NCBI GenBank assembly: GCA_014529385.2
Contig: CM043942.1
Location: 60,932,684 to 60,996,683, forward strand
DNA length: 64,000 nucleotides
Direction of reading: 5' to 3'
Source: Adiantum capillus-veneris
Lineage: Eukaryota > Streptophyta > Polypodiopsida > Polypodiales > Pteridaceae
The notes under the pieces are model-generated. The model searched no databases, was not told the DNA's origin, and worked only from the letters and a program-made list of their open reading frames with translations. Position numbers and translations under genes: made by a program. Below, in pieces: positions 23,540 to 35,759 of this stretch (positions are counted from its first letter, which is position 1; every line of letters begins with the position of its first letter).

Positions 23540-23760
23540 AACTATCTTCTGTTGTGATGCTCACAACAAAATTTTGAGGGCATAAACAGCTCCGAAAGGG
23601 GGGTAAAACCGGAGGACATCTGTTGGAGAATTTCTCGGAATGTTGAATATGCTTATCCAAGTTCTCGACCCGAAAATTGCCTTTAAACTTCGTGCGCGCG
23701 CGATAACGCAAAAACGATTTGCACATAACCACGCAAAGTACACACGTGAAGATAAAGCAA
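23540..23760. other. Copia-leader-like stretch inside the TIR insertion
   Basis: This resembles the DNA beside the two copia PBSs (54430-54720 and 58885-59067). Shared pieces are TTTTGAGGGCATAAA, a GGGGGGTAAAAC block and a GCGCGCGCGATAACGCAAA-type segment in the same order. No PBS or LTR end follows convincingly. Confidence 0.45.
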
Positions 23761-23860
23761 ACTCACACAGAGAACAAGGAGATGGAGAACATGAAGATGG
23801 AGATGGAGATGGAAAAGATATACCTAGATACGACCTTGGGAGAGAGAAAAACCTTCTTGT

Positions 23861-24290
23861 TGTGTTCTGGAATACAAGATTGTAGCAAAGTTGTATTCTA
23901 GAATACACCTATGTTACAAACTTGTATTCCAAAATACAATTGTGCTACAAACTTGTATTTCATAATACACTTGTGCTACAAACTTGTATTCCAGAATACA
24001 CATGTACTTCAAACTTGTATTCTAGAATACACTGGTGCTAAAAACTTGTATTCCAGAATACACATGGGTTACAAACTTGTATTCTAGAATACACTTGTGT
24101 TGCAATTTTGTATTCTAAAATACAAAATTGTTACAATCTTGTGTTCTAAAATAGAGAAGTGCTAAAACTTGTATTCCAAAATACAAGATTGAAGTACTCT
24201 TGTCTTTTAGAATTAAAAAAACTTGAATCCTAAAATACTTATACACAACAAATGAACAAAAATCTTCATATTCGTGTATTCTACAATACA
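23861..24290. repeat. 31-bp minisatellite with a 16-bp palindromic core
   Basis: Cores start at 23861, 23892, 23923, 23953, 23985, 24016, 24047, 24078, 24109, 24139 and 24170, a 30-32 bp spacing, plus an outlier at 24275. The best copies read TGTATTCTAGAATACA, a perfect palindrome; others vary at the centre. It lies about 500-900 bp from the right TIR. Confidence 0.92.
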
Positions 24291-24800
24291 AGTGTATTGC
24301 AAATGATACAAAGCAGTTTGAAAAGATCAAATACAAGTAAGTACTACTTGAGGTGATCAAGGTGACTAAGAACAAGAAAACAAAAAATACCGAACTACGT
24401 GTCAATAAATTAAAGTTGGAGGATATGAAAATTCTTGTTGATGGTCTCACTTTGAAGAAGTTTGGTCATCTTTATCAACAAACCATAAAAATTTTGATGA
24501 AAAATTTTTAAGGATTGTAATTGAAAGCCTTGAGTCTTCAATTGTAAGCTTTCGAGGATGTAATTGTTTTCTTAGTGGAATGTTGTGTAATTTCTTAAGG
24601 AATATTTACACTTTTTCGTCTTACAAAACTTTTTATATTGATTTTAGTTCAAAAAATTGAAGTCTTTTTGATAATGGTCGCTGTTATTTTTTTAAGTTGT
24701 TCCAAAAATTGACGTTTTTAAAAAATTTTGAGAACTTTTGGCCAAATTCAAGGTGAGGTGTATTTTTCGCGATTTAGGTGTACTTTTTGATGACCAAATG

Positions 24801-25990
24801 TTAAAGATTTTTAAAGCATCAAAGAATTCGAATGACCATTTTACTTCTGATTTCTTTTTTGTAAGGGTGATTTTTCTTCTAGATGGTTTAAAACCTTTAT
24901 AACCTTGACCCGTTACTAATCTTTTAATGTTTCTCAAAGACTCCATCAGGCCATGCTTCCCATGGTGAGGAATTGCTTCATAACAAGCTTTAATATCATA
25001 TGTATGCATAGAATAAAAATCAGTTTAGGAAGGTATATTAAAGCTTCGTACTAGTTGTTAATGATCCAGTATGCGTTAGTATTAACCTTTGAGAATGTTT
25101 GTAGGTTTTCTTTGAAAGTTCTTGATATATTCAATAAGCCCGTTAAATAAACCTTGCAAAAAATTAGTGATTATACTAGCCACATGAGAGAAAACACAAT
25201 CATGGGCATTGGTTATTCAACAAAACTCTGATTTGTGACTTTATAGTTACCCATATTGTAGGGAAGGCCTCTATTAGGAGAAGGTATGACACTAAACTCC
25301 TTGCCTCGTGAATTAATGAGTGAGACGATGGTGTTATTGCATTCGTGTATAGGCAAGAATGGATTCAATATGTTCTTTGCATGTAATCTAATGAGTCATT
25401 TACAAATAAAGACAGAAGTTTGGGCTAATTTGTCCAAACCACATATAAAAATGTGTTTTTGTTAAAATTCCAATTCATCTAAGATATCGTTTTCCATGAA
25501 CTAGGGAATTTGGTTATGTCTATAGTTTGGGAAGGCGGATTGGAAGGTGTTTTCTAGTCTTTCTTTAATTAACTGAGAGTGAGATGATGTACAATTTAGA
25601 TTTAGTAATTGGCATAATTTTGCCCAACCCTTCTTGAACTCAGTCTTAACTGAATGCAAATGTACAAGGACAAGGGGGATATGGTTAAGGCCTTTGGATA
25701 CATTATCCCTTAGAATGTGGTGTCTAATGAAAGTTGGCTGAGTATAAGAACATGCTCACCAAGATGGCCAAAATCTTTCAAGAAGTTTTTAAACCGTTTT
25801 TGGGTATGGCACACACAAGTTCATTAAGATAAAAAGGCTCAGCAAATGTGTCAAATGGTTTGTATAAATATTGGCCCATATTGTTCGTGTATTTCCATCC
25901 AAATTTTATGTGAAAGTGTTCAATATTATTTTTGATTCCAATATCCTTTAACAATTTCTCAACAACGGTGTGGAGGTATACAAACTCCAT
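24801..25990 (-). pseudogene. RT fingers half of P1 (motif A)
   Basis: Minus strand: motif A MHTYDIKACYEAIPHHG (about 24960-25009) and downstream LMESLRNIKRLVTGQGYKG, matching P0 and P2. Upstream, broken frames around 25080-25330 include ITNAHDCVFS, the counterpart of P0 ISDASNCIF. A 70-residue frame at 25990-25778 belongs to the linker between the N-terminal protein and RT. Stops and shifts make it non-functional. It was contiguous with 20388-21672 before the TIR insertion. Confidence 0.62.
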
Positions 25991-26109
25991 AAACTTATTA
26001 GTGAAAGTTAGGTGAATAAACCGATGTCTACTTTCTTTACCTTGTTTAAACCATTGTAAATCATTAGTTCTAGTAATTAAATGTCATACCTTGTCATTTG
26101 TATTGTACT

Positions 26110-28115
26110 CTAACATTCATGGAATTCGCCAAAGTCCTCAGATCTGCGGAATTGTCGAGGTTGTTTTGATGATGATGCCGTATTGCTTGGTGTGCTAGCA
26201 ATATGCGTTAGTTGTTCCCTACTTCTCGAGGGCTTAAAAATAGTGTCTATGGTTAGACCAATTGGGTGATGTTGAACTCGAGAGAGGAATGGAGTTCCTG
26301 GTGTATATAATATAAAACCTTTTGCTCCATCAATCAAATGTTCATGAAGAAAATAAAAAACCACTACAGCATGTCGAATTACCATTCAATGAAAGCATAT
26401 ACTTGTGCGGGTCCAGAGGAATAAGAAAAGAACCTTGGGAGATTTCGAAACACAAACCATAGAAGGTGATAAAACCATATGATCGTTGCTGGGCAGCGTG
26501 AACCAGGGTTCTTCTTACAAGTGCACTTGATGAATGGTCTGTATGTGTTCCAACAATTCTTCAAGAACTTTCGAATGTTGTATTATTTCTCATTGGGTGA
26601 TAATCCCTTTGTACAGGCTACCATGGAAGTATCAGAGCACTTTTTACTGTCAATATCTGATAGTTTTATTTGCTTTAGTGTAAAAGGCTTATCCTGTGAT
26701 AGTAGATGCTTTTATTGAAGTGCCGATGTTTTGCATTGTTCTACCACATCAGGTGACAGACTACAAAGTAGAGCTAAAGAATCAATAGTGAATGGAGCAC
26801 ATTGATTCAATATCTCAAAATCCCAGAGTTTGTTTTCAACACGAACAGCGTCAAGCTCAATTTGTCTGAAAGGGAGTAGTGGAACGACAAAACGTCTGGG
26901 CATAGACCTTTCGATTTTTTGAAAAGAAGGGTCTTCAGTTAGGCCTAGGGTTTCCTTTTCTTCTTGATCTAAGAGTTCCAGATCCAAAAGAGGGTTCACA
27001 ATCTCTTGAGACTGTTTAATTGTAAGAGGAAGGATAGGGAGATTATTAATGAAACTAAGCTTATTAACTATGGAAGGTAGTGATGAGAAATAGAAGTCTA
27101 AATCATAGCTGTCTTGACCATCAATAAAGCATAATAATAATAAAAAAGAGCTTAGTGCATTAATTAGTTGTGCATGATCTTTTCTGGCAAGGGGTAAGAG
27201 TTTTAACCAATCGCTAACAGAAGTTGTTTTTAAAGCTGAAATCTCTTGTTCTTGTATTGCCCTTTTCTCATAGTAGAGAAGACTTTTATGAAAGTCAGTC
27301 CCCTTGAAGCAAGAGAGCAGGCATTGTGTACCAATAGGAGGGATATGAATCCTTTTATCGTCGGAATATCCAAAACGTGTAAGAGATACAATCCAACCAA
27401 GCTGAAGGATGTTTTAAGAGACAAAATTATACACAGTGTAGAATGCAAGCAAGTTCAATATATGGTAGTTGTCCGACCAAGGACAACTCGGGAAATAGAA
27501 AGAGAGAGATTAAATTTGATATCCCCTCTTAGAGAACCATATATTGACACTTGACCAAAATATACAAGAAATAAAAGACAGAGTATACAATAGACAAAGA
27601 CAAATAGACAGAAGATAAAATTCATTATTTTATGCTGGTATAACTGGTTCTGGTAGGAGAACAATTGAGCTTCAGAACCCATGAAAGAATAGACCTATAC
27701 TTGTCACCATCCAACACAAGCAGCCGGTTAGAACATTGGCAACCTTGATGGGAAGACAGGTGACCAAACAATCTATTTCGCTTGTTATTGTTGTCCCATA
27801 GCCACCTAAACCCCTTCACTCTTCTTATATGCATTTCCATGGAGTTTTTCCTTTGCTTCTCTATCAAGCATGATCCGTTTTCTAACGGTATTTTCTACAA
27901 TAGGTTTGTTTGGTTCCTCTACCATAGTTTGAACTGGTACAATAGTTGTTTCTGGTTTGATGAGGAAGACCGCTTTGCATCCTTCCGTAAAATATCACGT
28001 TGGCTGAGGAACGTGGCTTTCCATTGGATAAGTAACATCTCTTGAGAGTTTTAGGGATCGCATTCTCAAAGGATGGTATATCCCCCGTAGTTTGTCTTCC
28101 GATAGAAAGCATCAT
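26110..28115 (-). pseudogene. N-terminal Cys/Trp-rich protein of P1
   Basis: From the 5' side on the minus strand there is a basic stretch near 27840 (RRVKGFRWLWDNNNKRNRLF) followed by GDKYRSILSWVLKL. Then comes a frame at 26999-26712 with LLDLELLDQEEKE, LPFRQIELDAVRVENKLWDF and a Leu/Cys-rich end. After that are CWNTYRPFIKCTCKKNPG and IIWFYHLLWFVFRNLPRFF (26564-26379), then a histidine-containing stretch to 26110. It is conserved with P2 (44150-45740) and more loosely with P0. Several stops and shifts interrupt it. The family is unknown to me. The position suggests the first ORF, or the N-terminal half, of the Penelope-like element. Confidence 0.5.
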
Positions 28116-29689
28116 ACCCTGTTTGACAATTTCATAAACTACATATTATTTATTAGTGGTCTATGCTCGATGATATCTTCTAAGAGTAGCTGGGGAACAC
28201 TAAGTCTGAAAGCAACATTTCTGTATAGTGATTACATGTGAATAGAGTGAGAGCCTGAGAGGATAAAGAGCGAGAGATAGAGAGAAAAAGAGATAAAAAA
28301 ACTCTATTTTGGGGTTATGTCGCTGATATAAGATATATACTACTTTTAAATAAGAAGTAATGTATGTTGCCAAAATTTTGGCAGAGTATAGTTTGTAAGT
28401 AGTCTTATTTTATAAAAAGTAAACCGGCTCTCCTTTTTTAGGAGCCTCACATGAGGATTTTGTTTTGGATGATAATCCAAAATTACTCGACAAAGTACTA
28501 CGCAATTTTAAGGACACGAGTTTGTCAGACTTTTAACACCTAGAAAAATCTTTTCTCTTTTGTCTAAAATTTTGGCAGAGTTCTGTTTATAATTAAACCT
28601 GCTTTTCAAAATAAACATGCCCTCCTCTCTGAGGAGCCTACATAAGGAAAAAAACCATTTTGGAAAGGTTTCCCAAAAGTTATATCAATAAGCATAAAAA
28701 ACAACTTCCTTTATAAGTAATTGGATCAATCTTTGAAGTGTAAAACAATCCCCTTTTCCTATTATCAAGACCAATTACACTTAATACTTTGTTTTATAAA
28801 CTTAGTGTTTAAAAACCCATAAGATACTATTCCAAATATTGGATAAACATTCTCTCAGTAAATAGGAAGTCTACCTGAAAGCCCGAGGCTGTCATTTGTA
28901 CAATTTTTGTTGACACTGCAGCTTGTCTGTTAACCGATGTATGGCTGCCAAAAAACATACAAGATGCCTTTTCATGAGAGGATGTTCACCATTGTCTGCC
29001 TTTCAATTAAACAATGTTCTCTTTTATGTCTAAAACATTTAAGTAAGCCCGAGGCTGTCATTTGTACAATTTGTGTTGACACTGCACCTTGTCTGTTAAC
29101 CGATGTATGGCTACCAAAAAACATACAAGACGCCTTTTCATGAGAGGATGTTCACCATTGTTTGCCTTTCAATTAAAACGTTCTCTTTTATGTCTAAAAA
29201 CATTTAAGTAAGATACAAATGTGTATCTCCAATGGTTTAGTTCATTCGTAAAATACCAATATAGTAGATGCAAGCTCCTAGAACCATTACATCATATTAT
29301 ACATTGGTCCAGATTATGCATCAATTTGTATACATATACCAAAAAGGAGCATTTTTCCTTCACCACGATGCTATTATGATTATCCAACAAGTAAAATCTT
29401 TGTATAACATATTTATGCAAACCAAAGTCATACAATCAATCTCAACGTCCATGGATTATGTTTATTAACATCAATGAAAAAATGTCTAGAAGTCTTATTA
29501 CCGTCAAAAACGGATTTTATGGCTTGTGAGTTCGGATGATCACCACTGGCAGATTCTGTGCTGGGGTTGCCTGCTGCAATAGTTGTATGACTGTGTGTGT
29601 GTGTGTGTAGCTTGTGTATGAAAGACCCGGGTAGTACCTCCCTCAAGTGTGTATGTGTGTGTGTATGAGACTACTTGCTTTGTGCGTAA
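28116..29689 (-). other. 5' leader region of P1
   Basis: Noncoding, AT-rich. It is shared with P2 (45741-47606), including inverted-looking pieces AGGAGCC...CATGAGGA near 28440 and 28630. No promoter motif that I would defend. Confidence 0.45.
28881..29212. repeat. 166-bp tandem duplication in the P1 leader
   Basis: 28881-29046 and 29047-29212 are near-identical, each starting GCCCGAGGCTGTCATTTGTA. P2 has the same duplication with a 168-bp offset (46765 and 46933), so it predates the array. Confidence 0.9.
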
Positions 29690-29991
29690 TTGCTAAGTAG
29701 GGAAAGACCCGAGCAACACCTCTCTCAAGTGTGTTTATGTGTGTGTATGAGAATAACCGGATTTGTGTGCAATTCCAAAGTAGGGTACGCTTGTGGTGTT
29801 ATACTGCAACCTGCCATTGTTTTTTATACATGCAGCCCACCGTGGTGCTTTTATGTTTACCATGTGTACAAGCGACTCTGCCAGTTGCTCGATCTATATT
29901 AAACCTACTCAAATCGGTGCAGTTAACAATTTTCAAAGATTCCTTTTGTCCATACTCATGTTAAATATTTTACTTAAGTGAGGTTAAATTA

Positions 29992-29995
<4 letters not shown>

Positions 29996-30054
<59 letters not shown>

Positions 30055-30279
30055 GCCTTACCATAAAAGATTTCTTTTCAAATATTAGAATTGTTTTACC
30101 AATTTTTTGAAACGGACCCCCTAGATAGAGAGATAGAGCTAGAAAAAAAGCGAGAACAATTTTTTTTAAAAAATCCTGTCACTTCACACATTGTTTTGAA
30201 TAAAAAGAGAGAGTTTGGGCAAGAGAGAAATAGAGGGGTTAAAAAGAAGGTGTTGCTCTTAATGCTAACATTCGGGATT

Positions 30280-30366
<87 letters not shown>
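29996..30366. repeat. Two (GA)n tracts in P2 trailer
   Basis: (GA)n at 29996-30051 and 30281-30366. In P1 the first position holds only a few GA units (about 20023-20045), so the tracts change length fast between copies. Confidence 0.96.
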
Positions 30367-30367
<1 letters not shown>

Positions 30368-32407
30368 CCCACCCCCAACCCTGGGAGTATGCCCACTTGG
30401 TGGGGGATAGCCCACCATGTGGACATATCCCCCGGCAATGATTAATATTTGAGTCGTCTTAAATTATAAATTTCTAACTCTCCATTCTCAAGTGATCTGT
30501 TTACTTGAGAATGTATCAATCTTTCCTTTGCTTTTCAGACTATGGTGTTTTTGCAGAATATAATTTATTCAATAGTAAACAATATCCATGACTATGCGAA
30601 CCATCCAACCCATGATTGGTACTGTAACACATTAGGTGACAGGTTGTCTTGGATTGTTTATTATTTAGGAAAAAAACTTTGTACATATGTCATGGTACCC
30701 GTTCCGTTAATTCAAAGCTCAAGTATGTATTTTGTGATGTTTTACTCTTCTACAATGATGAAGCATTTTCCAAAGAAAACGAAGGGGTATATACCAAATT
30801 TCTATTGAACTAAAAAGACATTACATCATCTTAATGAATTATAGATGAGATAAAAAGACGCCATCATGTTGTGTGATGAAATGGTATGTCTGTCTGCCAT
30901 TCTTCCTTTTGATTGTGTGTCCTCGCTTTGCTGATTACTCTCCTGCATTCAAACCAGTTGTTTCAGAGATATTTGTTGCAATACTCCCAGAATTTTGTGC
31001 ATCGTGTTCTATTTCTTGTTCGTTTAGTATATTTGCCAAAGATTTGACCTTGAATCTGATACTAGGGAAGCTATCTTTTAATAGAAACTATGTGATTAAT
31101 GTTTTGATGCGGGTTTTTTGAATCTGGTAGAAGTAATAATATAGCTCAACTGTTGTAAATCATTAAACGTTGTAACTACGCATGAGGCATTATAAATGAT
31201 GGGTAAGACCTGTGACACACACACACTTTGTATGCTAATTGTGTAGGGAGATTGCTAGCTGCTTGTATGAAGGATACTTGGTATCCAGGTAATGCGTCTT
31301 TTTTCCATGCTGTTTCCATAGTATATTCCCCGATGGAAGTTCTTTATAGAATTATATTTGTGCTTAAATATGTAGAACCAAACTTGGTATGAGTTGGTTT
31401 AACTGAAATGATATCCAATGGATATATAGTAAAGGGGTCCTCAAGGGACAAAGATTTGTTGTGATTCATGCATTGTGTAGTATATGTATTATTAACGAAT
31501 AGTAGATAATCCATATACCAATTAGAATGTATAAAAGCTAAAAGCATGTGAGATTTTTTGAGTCTGGATAATTTTCTAACATACTCTAGCTCAAACCAAG
31601 CAAGGTATAGATTGCACCATAAAGGAGAACATGAGTATCCCATTGGGATTCCTTTACTTTGTCGGTATATATCTGACCCTAACCTTGAGAAGCAATTGTC
31701 TAACACAAAGATACTTAAAGCATCAAAGAATTCCAATGACCATTGTACTTCTGATTTCTTGTTTGTAAGGGTGATTTTTCTTCTAGATGGTTTAAAACCT
31801 TTATAACCTTGACTCGTTACTAATCTTTTAATGTTTCTCAAAGACTCCATCAAGCTATGCTTCCCATGGTGAGGAATTGCTTCATAAAAAGCTTTGATAT
31901 TATATGTATGTATAGAATAAAAATCAGTTTAGGAAGGTTCATTAAAGCTTCGTACTGGTTGCTAATGATCTAGTATGCGTTAATATTAACCTTTGAGAAT
32001 GTTTGTAAGTTTTTTTGAAAGTTTTCGGTATATTCAATAAGCCCGTTAGATAAACCTTGCAAAAAATTAGTGATCATACTGGCCTCAGGAGAGAAAACAC
32101 AATCATGGGCATTTGTTATCCAACAAAACTCTGATTTGTGACTTTATAGTTACCCATAATGTAGGGAAGGCCTCTATTAGGAGAAGGTATGACACTAAAC
32201 TCCTTGCATTGTGAATTAATGAGTGAGACGATGGTGTTATTGCATTCGTGTATAGGCATTATTCAATACAATCTATTCTTTGCATGCAATTTAATGATTC
32301 GTTTACAAATAAAGAGAGAAGTTTGGGCTGATTTGTCCAAACCACATATAAAAATGTGTTTTTGGATAAATTCCAATTAGAGAAGGAATGGAGTTCCTGG
32401 TGTATAT
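30367..32407 (-). pseudogene. Reverse transcriptase of P2
   Basis: An open frame from 31853 to 31344 covers LMESLRNIKRL-type sequence (here MMESLRNIKRLVTSQ), GSDIYRQSKGIPMGYSC motif B and motif C in the form WYMDYLLFVNN, so the second catalytic Asp is Tyr. It is the uninterrupted counterpart of P1, in which the TIR insertion separates FFDALKIF from VLDNCF. Further upstream motif A is frameshifted (about 31880-31910). Beyond 31344 the thumb is broken by a TAA. Penelope/TERT clade by motif pattern; no GIY-YIG domain seen. Inactive as it stands. Confidence 0.68.
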
Positions 32408-32412
32408 AATAC
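32408..32412. repeat. Target-site duplication of element 2, left (AATAC)
   Basis: AATAC before the LTR, repeated at 44145-44149. P1 (TATAATATAAAACC, about 26306-26319) shows the empty site. Confidence 0.93.
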
Positions 32413-33367
32413 TGTTGGACAGGAGCGACTCACACACCCATGAAGTGCATGCAAACACTACCTAGATCAACATAATGTCAATCGAGGACACAGATGACAC
32501 GATAGGCACATGGAGGAAATATCTTTAGCTTGTCAGGCTGAGACCATCCTACACATACAACACTCTAGAAGGCCAACTAAACCACAATCAAGAACCTCAC
32601 TGCTCTCAACTACACCACCTAGCCACATACCCATATACGAAAGGTAACTCACCTAATCATGCCAGATCCGTACGAAACTTAAGGAACACCATCCCCTCAC
32701 TAGGATACACCTGTCCCTAAGCTTCTACACTCAAAACCCTCACTCTAAACCCATCTGCAGAAAACACGTAGGATGACAGAGCAGAATTTTGAAAGCCCCC
32801 GAAACTGAAATTTATGAGTACCTATGCATAGCTTATGTCGCCACGATTCTATAGACTACTAGCACGCAGAAAACAAACATCATTTGATACACTTACGGCT
32901 ATATTTAGCTCGTAGATGCGTCGACGTGTGCGCTTCGTCTCGCCTGGAATGCTTGGCGTTGTCGCGTAGCTCTCCTCGAACCTACAACAATGGTGCAATC
33001 GGATCTCCAATGTGTTGAGCGAGCTGGGCGTAGCGAGAGGATAAAGCTCACGCTCACTCTCTTTCTCTCTCACACACAGTAGATGGTAGCGCTAAAGTTT
33101 TGATTATGAAAAAGTCTTCCTACAAAATGACCTAGGTACCTTATATACTAAGGCTACCTTAGGTTTAACCAAAAATGGGGTTGAAAGGGTCAAATGGCTT
33201 TGTATTTACAATCTGAAAGTGCCATTGCACCCCGGCTTCTGAAACTAGATAACTACTCATTACAAATGACATTTACAGCCATAATCCGCAACATTTCATA
33301 ACTCGCAAAAGATAAGACTTTGGTACGAAACTTGAGTTATGTTGTGTTGTTGACCCAGCGGTCAACA
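32413..33367 (-). repeat. 3' LTR of element 2
   Basis: 955 bp, same length as 43190-44144; about 35 mostly transition differences. TG...CA ends. Confidence 0.95.
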
Positions 33368-33379
33368 TTCCCCCCTTCC
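33368..33379 (-). other. Polypurine tract of element 2
   Basis: On the minus strand GGAAGGGGGGAA abuts the 3' LTR. It fixes the element orientation as minus. Confidence 0.9.
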
Positions 33380-33429
33380 GCGTTCCCGACATGACCTGAT
33401 TGTCGATGGCGATGTGGTCTTTGCTGTCG

Positions 33430-34050
<621 letters not shown>

Positions 34051-34070
34051 TCATTGAGGACTTCTTTGTT

Positions 34071-34107
34071 CTTGAGGTATGTTGTGTTGTTGACCCAGCG
34101 ATCAACA
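34071..34107 (-). repeat. Stray 37-bp copy of the LTR tip inside element 2
   Basis: Matches 33331-33367 (the LTR end) at 35 of 37 bases but lies 700 bp inside the element, on the other side of the helicase fragment. On the plus strand both are followed by CTTTGCTGTCGTTT, at once here and about 50 bp later at the real LTR/PPT border. Confidence 0.85.
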
Positions 34108-35759
34108 CTTTGCTGTCGTTTCGGCTGCATCTGTTGCACTGCTTGTAACTTTGTCGAACCACAACAAGAACTATGATTCATTAGAGCGGACGTCGATCGT
34201 CGTAACCATTCATCTTTTGAGATCCTCTGATTACTTTTATGTCTGCGCTTCTTCATTGGGGACTTCTTTGTTCCTGTGCAATCATGTTGTTAGTGTTGTC
34301 TGCAGCTTTGTCATTGTAGGCCATTCTTCGACTCGCCATTGAGGAGAAGTATGCTATGATCAGAAATTGGTGCTCCAATTCATTTGTCAATTGATTTGAG
34401 TAGCATTTCCTTATTGTTGATGTAGAAGGAATATGTACAAGAGGATGGTGATAGGTGTCTTTAGATTAGGGTCTGAAACCTGGATGACCAAAGGGAAAAA
34501 ACCCGGTGGGAAAAAAATGCCTTTGGTATACGCTCTTATTGGAGTTGAGCAGTTGAACGTGAAGTACATGTTCATGAAAGGTGAGTGCTTGGGTGAAACA
34601 CGAAAAGAGTGCCTGATGCAAGTGCCAATTATGGGACACTCTATATGCATATGAGAAATTTGTCACCAAAAGCATGCAATGTGAAAGAAGGAGATGATGG
34701 GCGTTCGAGGAATAAATGTAGCACGTGTGACATCAAAAGATGTCTCAATAGCTTCCACCTTTACAAGAAGGGTTTTCGATGTAGAAGTTTCTCCACTCGT
34801 ATCTCACTGTGCTCAGTACGTGAGTGTCTTTTGGACCTTCTCCTTCACTTCACCAGACTTAAGTACTTAGACTTCGACTCTTTTGCTCACCTATACCAGC
34901 ATGAGCGACACAACGTAAATATGCTCAACTCTTCCAGCTTGAGCAGTACCTAGAATAGCTAAGACACTTAGACCACAAAGAATATTACTTGAAGCTTTGG
35001 GACTAACACCTCACTCATTTTGTGGCTTAGCTACTCGATTCTGACTTGTATGACTTGTCGGTTGCATGTTGACACTGCTTTGTGACAAGTTCTTCGGTTG
35101 TTGTAGTGGCTGTTGAGACATACTTCGTGAAGTTTCATCGTTTTCCTATACCTTCTTCTCTTTGTAGTGCTCAGGCCTCTCGTCAGTCTTTTCTTCATGT
35201 GGATTATGGAATTTTTTTTTTCTTAATAATAAACAAAGAAAATCTTTAAAAAAAACTTAACAAAAGAAAAATCATTCAAATAGAAATCTAAATGCTATGT
35301 ACACTATACACATGTCCCTAGGGGCTCATATATGGATTTTGTCCCCATACTCCTCTGTAACACTACTATGAGGGTATATACTCTCAATTTTGTCAAAAAA
35401 TTATCACAATAAAACACAAAAATTCAATGCATCTCACAAAACATTGCCCTTTAATAGTCATAATGTTAGGTCCGCATTCAAAATGCCTCCCCTCTTCCTA
35501 TTTGGAGTCATCCTTTACGACAGGGTATCGCAAAGGGTATGTGTTGTGCTTGGGCAATTAAAAGTTGTGCCTATGCAGGCCTTGTAATGTAGCCCTATTA
35601 TGCATACACAGTCAATGCATGGAAAAGATTTATGTTGTGCAAGATGTGGGTATAAGCAATTTGCTTATTGGCATTTGTTGGCGAGGCTTCCTATTCTAAG
35701 CAATGTAATGGTCTTTGAAGCTCCTATATCGTTGCTTGATTGAAGCGACTTGCTCTCTT
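34108..35759. other. Element 2 interval of uncertain origin
   Basis: A 66-bp piece (34012-34077) recurs at 34210-34277 (CTTTTGAGATCCTCTGATTA...). A plus-strand frame at 34433-34654 (MVIGVFRLGSETWMTKGKKP...) looks protein-like but I do not recognise it; it is antisense to the element. The rest is AT-rich with no convincing frame. Confidence 0.4.

Larger units (their letters stand above)
21673..24800. mobile_element. 3.1-kb TIR-type DNA insertion in P1 RT
   Basis: Ends are imperfect inverted repeats: CACTCGGTCATCAAAAA at 21673 and the complement of CATTTGGTCATCAAAAA ending at 24800 (15 of 17 positions). Flanks ACAAAGAA (21665-21672) and TTAAAGAT (24801-24808) look like a decayed 8-bp duplication. 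P2 (ACAAAGAT at about 31705-31712) is the uninterrupted site. An 8-bp TSD with short TIRs suggests hAT-like, but no transposase is recognised, so it is probably non-autonomous or mosaic. It contains a short unknown frame, a copia-leader-like stretch and a palindromic minisatellite. Confidence 0.6.
19704..29689 (-). mobile_element. Penelope-like array unit P1
   Basis: Unit boundaries are set by the shared landmark GCTAAGTAGGGAAAGACCCG at 19735, 29690 and 47607. P1 is 9,955 bp between landmarks; removing the insertion at 21673-24800 and its duplicated site leaves about 6.8 kb. The minus-strand order is leader, N-terminal protein, RT, (CT)n trailer. P2 follows head to tail with the same junction. 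Head-to-tail tandem copies are a known habit of Penelope-like elements. Confidence 0.68.
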
